Source of the DNA: Desulfobulbus sp.
GTDB lineage: Bacteria > Pseudomonadota > Gammaproteobacteria > Burkholderiales > Rhodocyclaceae
Assembly: GCA_009782025.1 (NCBI GenBank)
Contig: WQUQ01000085.1
Location: forward strand, 1 to 6,342
Length of the DNA stretch: 6,342 bases
Direction: 5' to 3'
Position numbers and translations under genes: made by a program. Of this stretch, positions 1 through 6,342 are shown piece by piece. Under the pieces are notes generated by a model. The model saw only the letters and a list, made by a program, of their open reading frames with translations. It did no database searches and was not told where the DNA came from. Numbering within the stretch: the first letter of the stretch is position 1; each line of letters begins with the position of its first letter.

Positions 1-85
1 CAGCTTCGTGGCACTCAACCATCTCGCCGCCGCCATCATCGCCTTCCGAAAGGTGCCTGCGAGGATCAATATAATTTACGGATAA
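1..85 (+). CDS. C-terminal end of a probable transposase (partial, runs off the left edge)
   Basis: Reading from base 2, an open frame gives 27 residues ending at TAA 83-85. They include the hydrophobic stretch ALNHLAAAIIAFRKV and end in INIIYG. This arrangement (an AxxHLAAAIIAFR helix, then a short tail shortly before the stop) resembles the C-terminus of IS4/IS5-type DDE transposases as I remember them; no search was run. No catalytic motif is visible because only the tail lies in the window, so I cannot tell whether the gene is intact upstream. No terminal inverted repeat or target-site duplication can be identified in bases 86-150. It converges on pckG. Alternatively it could be the end of an unrelated protein or a chance open frame, since 27 codons are weak evidence. 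Confidence 0.38.
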   Translation, partial: SFVALNHLAAAIIAFRKVPARINIIYG

Positions 86-150
86 GTTCTTAATTGCCGG
101 GTGAATAGCACCATGTCCGAATTTCCGGGGCCGGCTCTCGTTCACTTCAC

Positions 151-182
151 CAAACAAAAACGGCCACCCGCAGGTGGCCGTT
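151..182 (-). terminator. Rho-independent terminator of pckG
   Basis: On the minus strand, about 20 bases after the pckG stop, there is a perfect inverted repeat. The arms CGGCCACC (161-168) and GGTGGCCG (173-180) surround a 4-base loop, and AA/TT pairs at 159-160 and 181-182 extend the stem to 10 bp. On the minus strand the stem runs straight into TTTTTGTTT (complement of 152-160). On the plus strand only two T follow, so it should stop pckG transcripts but not transcription arriving from the left. Confidence 0.93.
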
Positions 183-202
183 CGAGCATGGCGCCGATTC
201 GA

Positions 203-2047
203 TCAGGCGGCGTCCTTGAAAATACCCATTTCAAACAATTCGCGCTTCAACACCAGTTCGCGCGGCATCTTTTCGCCCATCTTGTCGAACCATTCCTTGT
301 GGCCGGCCAGTTCGGCCTTCCAGGCGTCGGCGTCGATGCTGGTCAGGGCCTCGAAATCGGCCTTGTCGATGGACAGCCCGCTCCAGTCGATGTCCTCGAA
401 GCGGGGCATCCAGCCGAGCAGGGTTTCCTTGGCGACGACCGTGCCCTGGCAACGCTGGACGATCCACTTCAACACGCGCATGTTGTCGCCGAAGCCCGGC
501 CACATGAATTCGCCCTTCTCGTTCATGCGGAACCAGTTGACGCAGAAAATCTTCGGCATGGCGTCGATGGCCTTGCCCATGCGCAGCCAGTGATTGAAGT
601 AATCGCCCATGTGATAGCCGCAGAAGGGCAGCATGGCGAAAGGATCGCGACGGACGACGCCCTGCTGGCCGAAGGCGGCGGCGGTGGTTTCCGACCCCAG
701 GGTGGCGGCCATGTAGACGCCGTAATTCCAGTTGAACGCCTGATAGACCAGCGGGATGGTGGTGGCGCGGCGGCCGCCGAAGATGAAGGCGGAAATCGGC
801 ACGCCGGCCGGGTTTTCCCAGGCGGCATCGACCGACGGACACTGGCTGGCCGGCGCGGTGAAGCGGGAATTGGCGTGCGCCGCCTTGCGCCCGGCCTTGC
901 CGTCGGCAGGCGTCCAGTCCTTGCCCTGCCAGTCGATCAGGTGGGCCGGCGCTTCCTTGGTCAGGCCCTCCCACCAGACATCGCCGTCATCGGTCAGGGC
1001 GACGTTGGTGAAGATGATGTTTTCCTTGAGCGTGGCCAGGGCGTTGTAATTGGTCTTTTCGGAGGTGCCGGGGGCGACGCCGAAGAAACCGGCTTCCGGG
1101 TTGATGGCGTAGAAGCGGGTAACGCCATCCTTGTCCACGCGCGGCTTGATCCAGGCGATGTCGTCGCCGACGGTGGTGATCTTCCAGCCGTTGAGTGGCT
1201 CGGGCGGAATCAGCATGGCGAAATTGGTCTTGCCGCAGGCCGACGGGAAGGCAGCGGCGACATAGGTTTTTTCGCCCTCCGGCGACTCCACCCCGAGAAT
1301 CAGCATGTGCTCGGCCAGCCAGCCCTGGTCGCGGGCCATGATGGAAGCGATGCGCAGCGCCAGGCACTTCTTGCCGAGCAGGGCGTTGCCGCCGTAGCCG
1401 GAGCCGTAAGACCAGATCTCGCGGGTTTCCGGGTAATGGACGATGTATTTGACGGTCGGGTTGCACGGCCATTTGACATCCTGCTGCCCCGGTTCGAGCG
1501 GCGCGCCGACGGTATGCACGCAGGGGACGTATTCGCCATCGCTGCCGAGCACGTCGAAGACCGCCTTGCCCATGCGGGTCATGGTGCGCATGTTGGCGAC
1601 GACGTAGGGGGAATCGGTGATCTCGACGCCGATATGGGCAATCGGCGAACCGAGCGGCCCCATCGAGAAGGGGATCACGTACATCGTGCGCCCCTTCATG
1701 CTGCCCTTGAACAGGCCGTTCAGCGTGGCGCGCATCTTGGCCGGCTCTTCCCAGTTATTGGTCGGGCCGGCGTCCTCTTTTTTCGCGGAGCAGATATAGG
1801 TGCGGTCCTCGACGCGGGCGACGTCGGAAGGATCGGAGAAAGCGAGATAGGAATTGGGGCGCTTTTCCGGGTTCAGCCTGATGAGCGTGCCGGCTTTGAC
1901 CATTTCCGCGCACAGGCGGTCATATTCCTCCTGGGAGCCATCAGCCCAGACGATGCGATCCGGCTGGGTCAATTCGGCGATGCCGGCGACCCATTTTTTC
2001 AGGTTTTCGTGTTTGACATAAACAGGGGCATTCAGCGATGCGGTCAT
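203..2047 (-). CDS. pckG: Phosphoenolpyruvate carboxykinase, GTP-dependent
   Basis: Cytosolic enzyme that converts oxaloacetate + GTP to phosphoenolpyruvate + GDP + CO2, the first committed step of gluconeogenesis from C4 acids. The 614-residue product has the usual length of the GTP class. Class-defining features are visible: the P-loop with the reactive cysteine, FPSACGKTN (about residues 267-275, Cys271, Lys273, Thr274); Mn-binding residues in GKKCLA (Lys227), AEHML (His247) and GDDIAW (Asp295/296); the substrate-binding [14 protein letters not shown] loop (214-227); and the guanine-pocket region [23 protein letters not shown] (421-443). ATP-type PckA has a different P-loop and length, so the GTP assignment is firm. 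The ATG at 2047-2045 is preceded, 6 bases away, by the purine run GAGAGAGA (complement of 2054-2061), a non-canonical ribosome site. It is divergent from maeB across 230 bp and ends in a strong terminator, so it is probably monocistronic. Carboxylation (the anaplerotic direction) is also possible physiologically and cannot be decided from sequence. Confidence 0.97.
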   Translation of the reverse strand: MTASLNAPVYVKHENLKKWVAGIAELTQPDRIVWADGSQEEYDRLCAEMVKAGTLIRLNPEKRPNSYLAFSDPSDVARVEDRTYICSAKKEDAGPTNNWEEPAKMRATLNGLFKGSMKGRTMYVIPFSMGPLGSPIAHIGVEITDSPYVVANMRTMTRMGKAVFDVLGSDGEYVPCVHTVGAPLEPGQQDVKWPCNPTVKYIVHYPETREIWSYGSGYGGNALLGKKCLALRIASIMARDQGWLAEHMLILGVESPEGEKTYVAAAFPSACGKTNFAMLIPPEPLNGWKITTVGDDIAWIKPRVDKDGVTRFYAINPEAGFFGVAPGTSEKTNYNALATLKENIIFTNVALTDDGDVWWEGLTKEAPAHLIDWQGKDWTPADGKAGRKAAHANSRFTAPASQCPSVDAAWENPAGVPISAFIFGGRRATTIPLVYQAFNWNYGVYMAATLGSETTAAAFGQQGVVRRDPFAMLPFCGYHMGDYFNHWLRMGKAIDAMPKIFCVNWFRMNEKGEFMWPGFGDNMRVLKWIVQRCQGTVVAKETLLGWMPRFEDIDWSGLSIDKADFEALTSIDADAWKAELAGHKEWFDKMGEKMPRELVLKRELFEMGIFKDAA

Positions 2048-2277
2048 GGCGATTCTCTCTCGGTTACAGAAATAGACGCCAGTCGCCGGGAATTGCCGCC
2101 AAGACTGAAAGCGGCGCGGAGCCGTCGGCTGGGAGGCTTGTCATTGTGCAGCAAAGCAGGGGAAATATCCACTCGACGCTGGGCAAAACGTATTTCCGCG
2201 ACGGGGCTGTTGCTCATTGCGTGATACCATTTGCCGCAACCCGAAATATCGCTTCATCATATCAATGGAGGCCGGAC
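2048..2277. promoter_or_regulatory. Shared divergent control region between pckG and maeB
   Basis: These 230 bases lie between the pckG and maeB start codons and must hold the promoters of both genes. I see no convincing -35/-10 pair on either strand. The region is locally richer in A/T than the flanking genes. GAAATA occurs at 2069-2074, 2162-2167 and 2243-2248 on the plus strand and as TATTTC at 2191-2196. The copies at 2161-2167 and 2191-2197 form a perfect 7-bp inverted repeat (GGAAATA/TATTTCC) with a 23-base spacer. TTTGCnGCA occurs at 2230-2238 (+) and 2155-2147 (-); the first includes the perfect inverted repeat TTGC-C-GCAA at 2231-2239. These are candidate operators. The binding protein is unknown. 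Confidence 0.6.
2267..2271 (+). promoter_or_regulatory. Ribosome binding site that fixes the maeB start
   Basis: A consensus GGAGG lies 6 bases before the ATG at 2278-2280. The reading frame stays open upstream to 2038, which would add 80 residues. That extension would overlap the 5' end of pckG, lacks resemblance to malic enzymes and has no comparable ribosome site. The ATG at 2278 gives a 759-residue product starting [14 protein letters not shown], as expected for MaeB. Confidence 0.85.
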
Positions 2278-4557
2278 ATGGATCCCAGGCAACTACGTGA
2301 CGCCGCGCTGCATTACCATCGCCAGCCGAAGCCGGGCAAGATCGCGGTCACCCCGATCAAGCAACTGACCAATCAATACGATCTGGCGATGGCCTATTCG
2401 CCCGGCGTCGCTTTCGCCTGCGAGGAGATCGTCGCCGAGCCGGGCAGCGCCAGCAGTCTGACCTCGCGCGCCAACCTGGTCGGCGTCATCACCAACGGCA
2501 CCGCCGTGCTCGGCCTCGGCGCCATCGGGCCGCTGGCCGCCAAACCGGTGATGGAAGGCAAGGGGGTGCTGTTCAAGAAATTCGCCAACATCGATGTTTT
2601 CGATCTGGAAATCGACGAGCGCGACCCGGACAGGCTGATCGACACCATCGCCTCGCTGGAGCCGACCTTCGGCGGCATCAATCTGGAAGACATCAAGGCG
2701 CCGGAATGCTTCTACATCGAGAAGAAGCTGCGCGAGCGGATGAAAATTCCCGTCTTTCACGACGACCAGCACGGCACGGCCATCGTCGTCGGCGCCGCCA
2801 TCCTCAACGCCCTGCACCTGACCGGCAAGGACATCGGCGCGGTCAAGATCGTCGCCTCCGGCGCTGGCGCCGCGGCGCTGGCCTGTCTCGACCTGCTGGT
2901 GATGCTCGGCGCACCGGTCGCCAACATCTGGGTCACCGACATCAAAGGCGTGGTCTATGAGGGCCGCGTCGAAGAGATGGACGAGATCAAGGGGCGCTAC
3001 GCCAAAAAGACCGCGGCGCGCACGCTGGCCGAGGTCATCGGCGAGGCCGATGTCTTTCTCGGCCTCTCGGCCGGCGGCGTGCTGAAGCCGGAGATGGTGG
3101 CGAAAATGGCCGCCCGGCCGGTCATCATGGCCCTGGCCAACCCGACGCCGGAGATTCTGCCCGAAGAGGTCAAGGCGGTGCGCGACGACGCCATCATCTG
3201 CACCGGCCGTTCGGATTACCCGAACCAGGTCAACAACGTGCTGTGCTTTCCCTTCATCTTCCGCGGCGCGCTCGATGTCGGCGCGACGACCATTAGCGAA
3301 GACATGAAAATGGCGGCGGTCAGGGCCATCGCCGAACTGGCCCGCGCCGAACAGTCGGAAGTCGTCGCCACGGCCTATGGCGAGAAGGTCTCCGGCTTCG
3401 GCCCGGACTACCTGATCCCCAAACCCTTCGATCCGCGCCTGATCGTCAAGATCGCCCCGGCGGTCGCCAGGGCCGGCATGGATTCCGGCGTCGCCACGCG
3501 GCCGATCAAGGACTGGGCGGCCTATTTGCAGGGACTCAACGAATTCGTCTACCACTCCGGCTTCATCATGCGGCCGGTGTTCGCCCAGGCCAAACTGGCG
3601 CCCAAACGCATCGTCTTTGCCGAGGGCGAGGACGAGCGCGTCCTGCATGCCGTGCAGGTGGCGCGCGATGAAGGCATCGTGCACCCGATTTTGATTGGCC
3701 GGCCCGCCGAGATCCGCCGGCGCATCGAGGCGGCGGGCCTGCGCCTGCGCGAAGGCGACGATTACGACGTGGTCTACGGCGACCAGCACGGCTTTTTCGA
3801 TCAGCATTTCGAGGAATTCTCGCAGGCTTACCACGGCCTGATGGAACGCAAGGGCGTCTCGCCCGACTACGCCCGCCGCGAGGTGCGCCGGCGGGCCACG
3901 CTGTACGGCGCGCTGATGGTTCGCCTGGGCTATGCCGACGGCCTGATCTGCGGCACCTTTGGCCGTCACGAGACGCATCGCGAATATGTCCAGAACGTGC
4001 TCGGGACGCGGCCCGGACTCGACCGCTACTACGCCATGAACCTGTTGATGCTGCCGGAGCGCACGGTGTTCATCGGCGACACCTACATCAACTACGATCC
4101 GAGCGCCAGCCAGTTGGCCGACATGACGCTGCTCGCCGCCGAGGCAATCCGCAATTTCGGCATCACGCCGAAAGTCGCGCTGCTCTCCCACTCCACCTTC
4201 GGCACCGAAAACACGCCCACCTCGCTCAAGATGCGCGAAGCGCTCAAGCTGTTGCAGCAGCGCGCGCCGGAACTCGAAGTGGAAGGCGAAATGCACGGCG
4301 ACGCCGCGCTCGACGAGCAGATCCGCCTTGCCGCCTTCCCCAATTCCCGCCTCAAGGGGCAGGCCAATCTGCTGGTCATGCCGACGCTGGACGCCGCCAA
4401 CATCTCGTTCAACCTGCTCAAGGTGGCGGCCGGCGACAACCTGACCATCGGGCCGATCCTGCTCGGCGCGGCCAGGCCGGTCAACATCCTGACGCCGACG
4501 GCAACCGTTCGCCGCATCGTCAACATGACGGCGCTGACAGTCGTCGAAGCAGCTTGA
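2278..4557 (+). CDS. maeB: NADP-type malic enzyme with C-terminal phosphotransacetylase-like domain
   Basis: Cytosolic enzyme for oxidative decarboxylation of (S)-malate to pyruvate and CO2 with reduction of NAD(P), supplying NADPH and pyruvate during growth on C4 acids or acetate. The 759 residues match the length of the multidomain MaeB family. Order: malic N-terminal domain (about 15-150) with the catalytic Tyr40 in AYSPGVA and Lys95 in [12 protein letters not shown]; metal ligands Glu137/Asp138 in NLEDIK and Asp163 in HDDQHGT; Rossmann domain with GAGAAA (195-200), ALANPTPEI (285-293) and SDYPNQVNN (312-320); then a PTA_PTB-like domain (about 430-750). In this family that last domain is usually non-catalytic and mediates oligomerisation and inhibition by acetyl-CoA. 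Here the segment [19 protein letters not shown] (637-655) differs from the STxxSGKGxDVxKVREA pattern I recall for true Pta, consistent with a regulatory role. NADP preference is inferred from the family, not from a decisive residue. No clear terminator follows. Confidence 0.95.
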   Translation: MDPRQLRDAALHYHRQPKPGKIAVTPIKQLTNQYDLAMAYSPGVAFACEEIVAEPGSASSLTSRANLVGVITNGTAVLGLGAIGPLAAKPVMEGKGVLFKKFANIDVFDLEIDERDPDRLIDTIASLEPTFGGINLEDIKAPECFYIEKKLRERMKIPVFHDDQHGTAIVVGAAILNALHLTGKDIGAVKIVASGAGAAALACLDLLVMLGAPVANIWVTDIKGVVYEGRVEEMDEIKGRYAKKTAARTLAEVIGEADVFLGLSAGGVLKPEMVAKMAARPVIMALANPTPEILPEEVKAVRDDAIICTGRSDYPNQVNNVLCFPFIFRGALDVGATTISEDMKMAAVRAIAELARAEQSEVVATAYGEKVSGFGPDYLIPKPFDPRLIVKIAPAVARAGMDSGVATRPIKDWAAYLQGLNEFVYHSGFIMRPVFAQAKLAPKRIVFAEGEDERVLHAVQVARDEGIVHPILIGRPAEIRRRIEAAGLRLREGDDYDVVYGDQHGFFDQHFEEFSQAYHGLMERKGVSPDYARREVRRRATLYGALMVRLGYADGLICGTFGRHETHREYVQNVLGTRPGLDRYYAMNLLMLPERTVFIGDTYINYDPSASQLADMTLLAAEAIRNFGITPKVALLSHSTFGTENTPTSLKMREALKLLQQRAPELEVEGEMHGDAALDEQIRLAAFPNSRLKGQANLLVMPTLDAANISFNLLKVAAGDNLTIGPILLGAARPVNILTPTATVRRIVNMTALTVVEAA

Positions 4558-4596
4558 ATTTCGGCTTTAAGTCATTGTCCTAGGTGGTTATTTTTA

Positions 4597-4624
4597 TTGA
4601 AAAAACCGCACTTCCTGCTAAACT
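4597..4624 (+). promoter_or_regulatory. Probable sigma70 promoter of the pbpG-like gene
   Basis: TTGAAA (4597-4602) matches the -35 consensus at 5 of 6 positions. After a 16-base spacer, TAAACT (4619-4624) matches the -10 box at 4 of 6. The expected transcript start, near 4631, lies downstream of the in-frame GTG at 4584 and about 28 bases before the ATG at 4659. This supports the shorter protein and transcription independent of maeB. A small 5-bp hairpin (CGCAT/ATGCG, 4629-4641) sits in the leader. It may be incidental. Confidence 0.5.
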
Positions 4625-4658
4625 GCGACGCATCGCATGCGGTGAGCGGGGATCAGTG

Positions 4659-5642
4659 ATGAAGGGAACTTTGGGAGGGGCGGCGCTGTTCGCCGCCGTG
4701 CTGGGATTGGCGACGCCACTGCACGCTGTCGCCAAAACCGAGACGCCGGCAGCCCAAAAGGCCGCGACCAAGGCCAACGGCAAAACGACCGCCAAAAAAG
4801 TCCGGGGCAAGGTCAAACCCGCCACAGCCGCGGCCAAAACAGTGCGACGCGCGCCCACTATGGTCGATGGCGATCCCGGCCGCCTGGCCCTGCAATCCTC
4901 CTCGGTTCTGGTGCTCGACCAGACGACCGGGCAGGCGCTTGTCGAAAAGCAGTCGGATGTCGTCCAGCCGATCGCCTCGATCAGCAAGCTGATGACCGCC
5001 ATGGTCGTGCTCGACGCCGGCCTCGACATGCAAGAAGTCATCAGCATCGACGAGGAGGATGTCGATTCGCTCAAAGGCACCGCTTCCCGCCTGCCGGTCG
5101 GCGCCACGATGACGCGCGAGACGGCCATGCTGCTGGCCCTGATGTCGTCCGAGAATCGCGCCGCCCATGCGCTCGGCCGCCATTATCCCGGCGGCCTGCC
5201 GGCCTTCGTCCAGGCGATGAACCGCAAGGCCGCCGCGCTCGGCATGAGCAACAGCCGTTTCGAGGAACCGACCGGGCTGTCCAGCAACAACGTGTCGACC
5301 GCTCACGATCTGGCGCGCATGGTCGCCGCCGCCGCCGATTACCCGGCAATCCGCCAGTTCTCGACGACCGCCGGGGCGCGGGTCGAATTGCGCGGCCGCA
5401 TCCGCGACTTCAACAACACCAATACCCTGGTGCGCAGCGACGACTGGGAAATCAGCCTGTCCAAGACCGGCTACATCTCCGAGGCCGGCCGCTGCCTGGT
5501 CATGCAGGCCCATGTCGCCGGCAAGCCGGTGGTGATCGTGCTGCTCGACTCGAACGGCAAGATGACCCGGGTCGGCGACGCCAACCGGATCAAGCGCTGG
5601 ATGGAAAGCGCCAGCGTGGCCAGCGCCAGGCGCTCGGCCTGA
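4659..5642 (+). CDS. pbpG: D-alanyl-D-alanine endopeptidase (PBP7-type, peptidase S11), secreted
   Basis: Periplasmic penicillin-binding serine enzyme that cleaves D-Ala-meso-DAP cross-links in peptidoglycan, contributing to wall remodelling. The 327-residue product has the three active-site motifs of S11 enzymes: SISK (Ser107, Lys110) in IASISKLMTAMVVLDA, SEN (Ser164, Asn166) and KTG (269-271) in SLSKTGYISEAG. Residues 1-25 form a signal peptide (MKG, a hydrophobic core, then a probable cleavage site at LHA-VA or AVA-KT). Residues 26-66 are a Lys/Ala/Thr-rich, strongly basic low-complexity linker, followed by the catalytic domain (about 75-315). There is no C-terminal PBP5-like domain or amphipathic anchor, which points to the PbpG rather than the DacA/DacC branch. 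I chose the ATG at 4659 because GGGGA lies 6 bases upstream and the signal peptide then begins correctly; the GTG at 4584 would bury it and precede the promoter. It is 101 bases from maeB, in the same direction but probably with its own promoter. Simple carboxypeptidase activity is the alternative. Confidence 0.9.
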   Translation: MKGTLGGAALFAAVLGLATPLHAVAKTETPAAQKAATKANGKTTAKKVRGKVKPATAAAKTVRRAPTMVDGDPGRLALQSSSVLVLDQTTGQALVEKQSDVVQPIASISKLMTAMVVLDAGLDMQEVISIDEEDVDSLKGTASRLPVGATMTRETAMLLALMSSENRAAHALGRHYPGGLPAFVQAMNRKAAALGMSNSRFEEPTGLSSNNVSTAHDLARMVAAAADYPAIRQFSTTAGARVELRGRIRDFNNTNTLVRSDDWEISLSKTGYISEAGRCLVMQAHVAGKPVVIVLLDSNGKMTRVGDANRIKRWMESASVASARRSA

Positions 5643-5667
5643 CTGCGGATAGCGTTTCGAATTGCCG

Positions 5668-5686
5668 GGGCCGCCGCGAGCGGCCC
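5668..5686. terminator. GC-rich hairpin between convergent pbpG and the IclR gene
   Basis: A perfect 7-bp stem GGGCCGC (5668-5674) / GCGGCCC (5680-5686) with loop CGCGA lies in the 47-base gap between the two stop codons. The plus-strand tail is TTGTCATTT and the minus-strand tail has no T-run, so as an intrinsic terminator it is weak. It may end pbpG transcripts, or act bidirectionally as a block or RNA 3'-end stabiliser. Confidence 0.55.
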
Positions 5687-5689
5687 TTG

Positions 5690-6342
5690 TCATTTCTTGC
5701 CGCTGTAGCCGATGGCGTGCGAAACCGCGTCGGCGGTCCGGCGCAACTCGGCGACCCAGTCCGGGTCGTGGCGGTCGGCCGGGGCGGATACCGAGAGGGC
5801 GGCGACGACGTTGCCCTCGTCGTCGTGAATCGGGGCGGCGACGCATTTCAGCCCGATCTCGGCCTCCTCGTCGTCGAAGGCGATGCCGTGCCGGCGCACC
5901 TTGTCCAGTTCTTTCTCCAGCGCCGTCAGCGTGGTCAGCGAATGCGGCGTCTTGCCCGGCAGGCCGGTGCGCCTGGCGTAGTCGCGCACTTTTTGCGCAT
6001 TGTCGGCGGCGAGGAAGAGCTTGCCGAGCGAGGTCAGATGCAGCGGCGCGCGGCCGCCGACCAGGTAGACGACGCGCACCAGGGCGCGGCCCGAGGAGGT
6101 GCGTTCGAGATAGACGATCTCGTCGTCGCGGCGAACGCCGAGATTGATCGCCTCGCCGATCTGCTCGTGCAAGATCTGCATGAAAGGCAGGGCGATTTCG
6201 CGCAGATTGATGCGCGATTTGACGATGTTGCCCAGTTCGAGCAGGCGGATGCCGAGGCGGTAGACGCCGGTATCCTGACGCTCGACGAAATGCGCCTGGG
6301 TCATGGCCGCCAGAATGCGGTGGGCGGTGGACGGATGGAGGG
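5690..6342 (-). CDS. IclR-family transcriptional regulator (partial, N-terminus beyond the right edge)
   Basis: DNA-binding one-component regulator. The frame is open from the window edge; the internal ATG at 6304-6302 is not the true start. The 12 codons before it read LHPSTAHRILAA, which continues as MTQAHFVERQDTGVYRLG. This is the recognition helix and wing of an IclR winged helix-turn-helix (PSTAHRIL resembles the P-S/K-T-V/A-H-R-L/I-L pattern). The effector-binding domain follows, with LGNIVKSRINLREIALPFMQIL, GRAPLHLTSLGKLFLAA, GIAFDDEEAEIGLKCVAAPIHDDEGNVVAALSVSAP and the C-terminal helix RTADAVSHAIGY, ending YSGKK. Visible length is 216 residues; intact members run about 250-270, so roughly 40 residues are missing at the window edge. 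The effector and targets cannot be deduced: IclR proteins act on many aromatic, glyoxylate and sugar-acid pathways, and the adjacent gene upstream is not in view. It converges on pbpG and so shares no promoter with it. Confidence 0.92.
   Translation of the reverse strand, partial: LHPSTAHRILAAMTQAHFVERQDTGVYRLGIRLLELGNIVKSRINLREIALPFMQILHEQIGEAINLGVRRDDEIVYLERTSSGRALVRVVYLVGGRAPLHLTSLGKLFLAADNAQKVRDYARRTGLPGKTPHSLTTLTALEKELDKVRRHGIAFDDEEAEIGLKCVAAPIHDDEGNVVAALSVSAPADRHDPDWVAELRRTADAVSHAIGYSGKK

Noticed and set aside
101..2224. A 707-residue plus-strand open frame covering pckG antisense
   Set aside because: It is the antisense shadow of a conserved, motif-complete pckG in GC-rich DNA. Its translation is low-complexity (G/A/D/R-rich) and has no recognisable domain.
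2038..2277. An 80-codon N-terminal extension of maeB
   Set aside because: It overlaps the pckG start and lacks a ribosome site. The GGAGG-ATG at 2267-2280 gives the family-standard 759-residue length.
2293..4296. A 667-residue minus-strand open frame under maeB
   Set aside because: It is the mirror of the maeB coding frame. Its composition (His/Arg/Gly/Asp-rich) is typical of antisense frames in GC-rich genes, and it has no domain or ribosome site.
4584..4658. GTG start giving a 352-residue pbpG product
   Set aside because: It precedes the likely promoter and would put a charged 25-residue segment before the signal peptide.
92..5671. Similar strings AATTGCCGGG near 92-101 and 5660-5669 as a possible repeat pair
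   Set aside because: The match is only about 10 bases and the flanks do not extend it, so chance similarity is more likely.
4653..5846. A 397-residue minus-strand open frame spanning pbpG and the start of the IclR gene
   Set aside because: It overlaps two well-supported genes and its translation is Arg/Gly/His-rich without motifs.

Overview
The window is GC-rich with ordinary gene density and no frameshifts in the coding regions. Its gene content is: a GTP-type PEP carboxykinase; a malic enzyme fused to a phosphotransacetylase-like domain; a PBP7-type D,D-endopeptidase with a Lys/Ala-rich leader; and an IclR-type regulator. This suggests a proteobacterium, most likely a betaproteobacterium of the Rhodocyclales kind. 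The taxon is my inference from gene style and was not tested by a search.

Layout. Bases 1-85 probably hold the last codons of a transposase entering from outside the window on the + strand. Bases 86-202 are non-coding and contain a strong intrinsic terminator for the minus-strand gene pckG (203-2047). A 230-bp divergent region (2048-2277) separates pckG from maeB (2278-4557, +). A 101-bp gap with a plausible sigma70 promoter leads into a pbpG-like gene (4659-5642, +). A short 47-bp gap with a GC-rich hairpin then separates pbpG from a convergent, minus-strand IclR-family regulator. That regulator's N-terminus lies beyond the right edge (5690-6342).

How the genes fit together. PckG (oxaloacetate to PEP) and MaeB (malate to pyruvate) are the two classic exits from the C4-dicarboxylate pool to C3 intermediates. 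They sit head to head around one control region, so coordinated control during growth on organic acids or acetate is a natural inference. The region contains four copies of the AT-rich hexamer GAAATA and a pair of TTTGCnGCA motifs, which are the most interesting unexplained signals here. The pbpG-like gene (periplasmic peptidoglycan remodelling) has its own promoter and is probably not functionally tied to the carbon genes. The IclR regulator's target cannot be read from this window.

I found no evidence of a novel defence, mobile or biosynthetic system. The window reads as core metabolism with a transposase remnant at its left edge.
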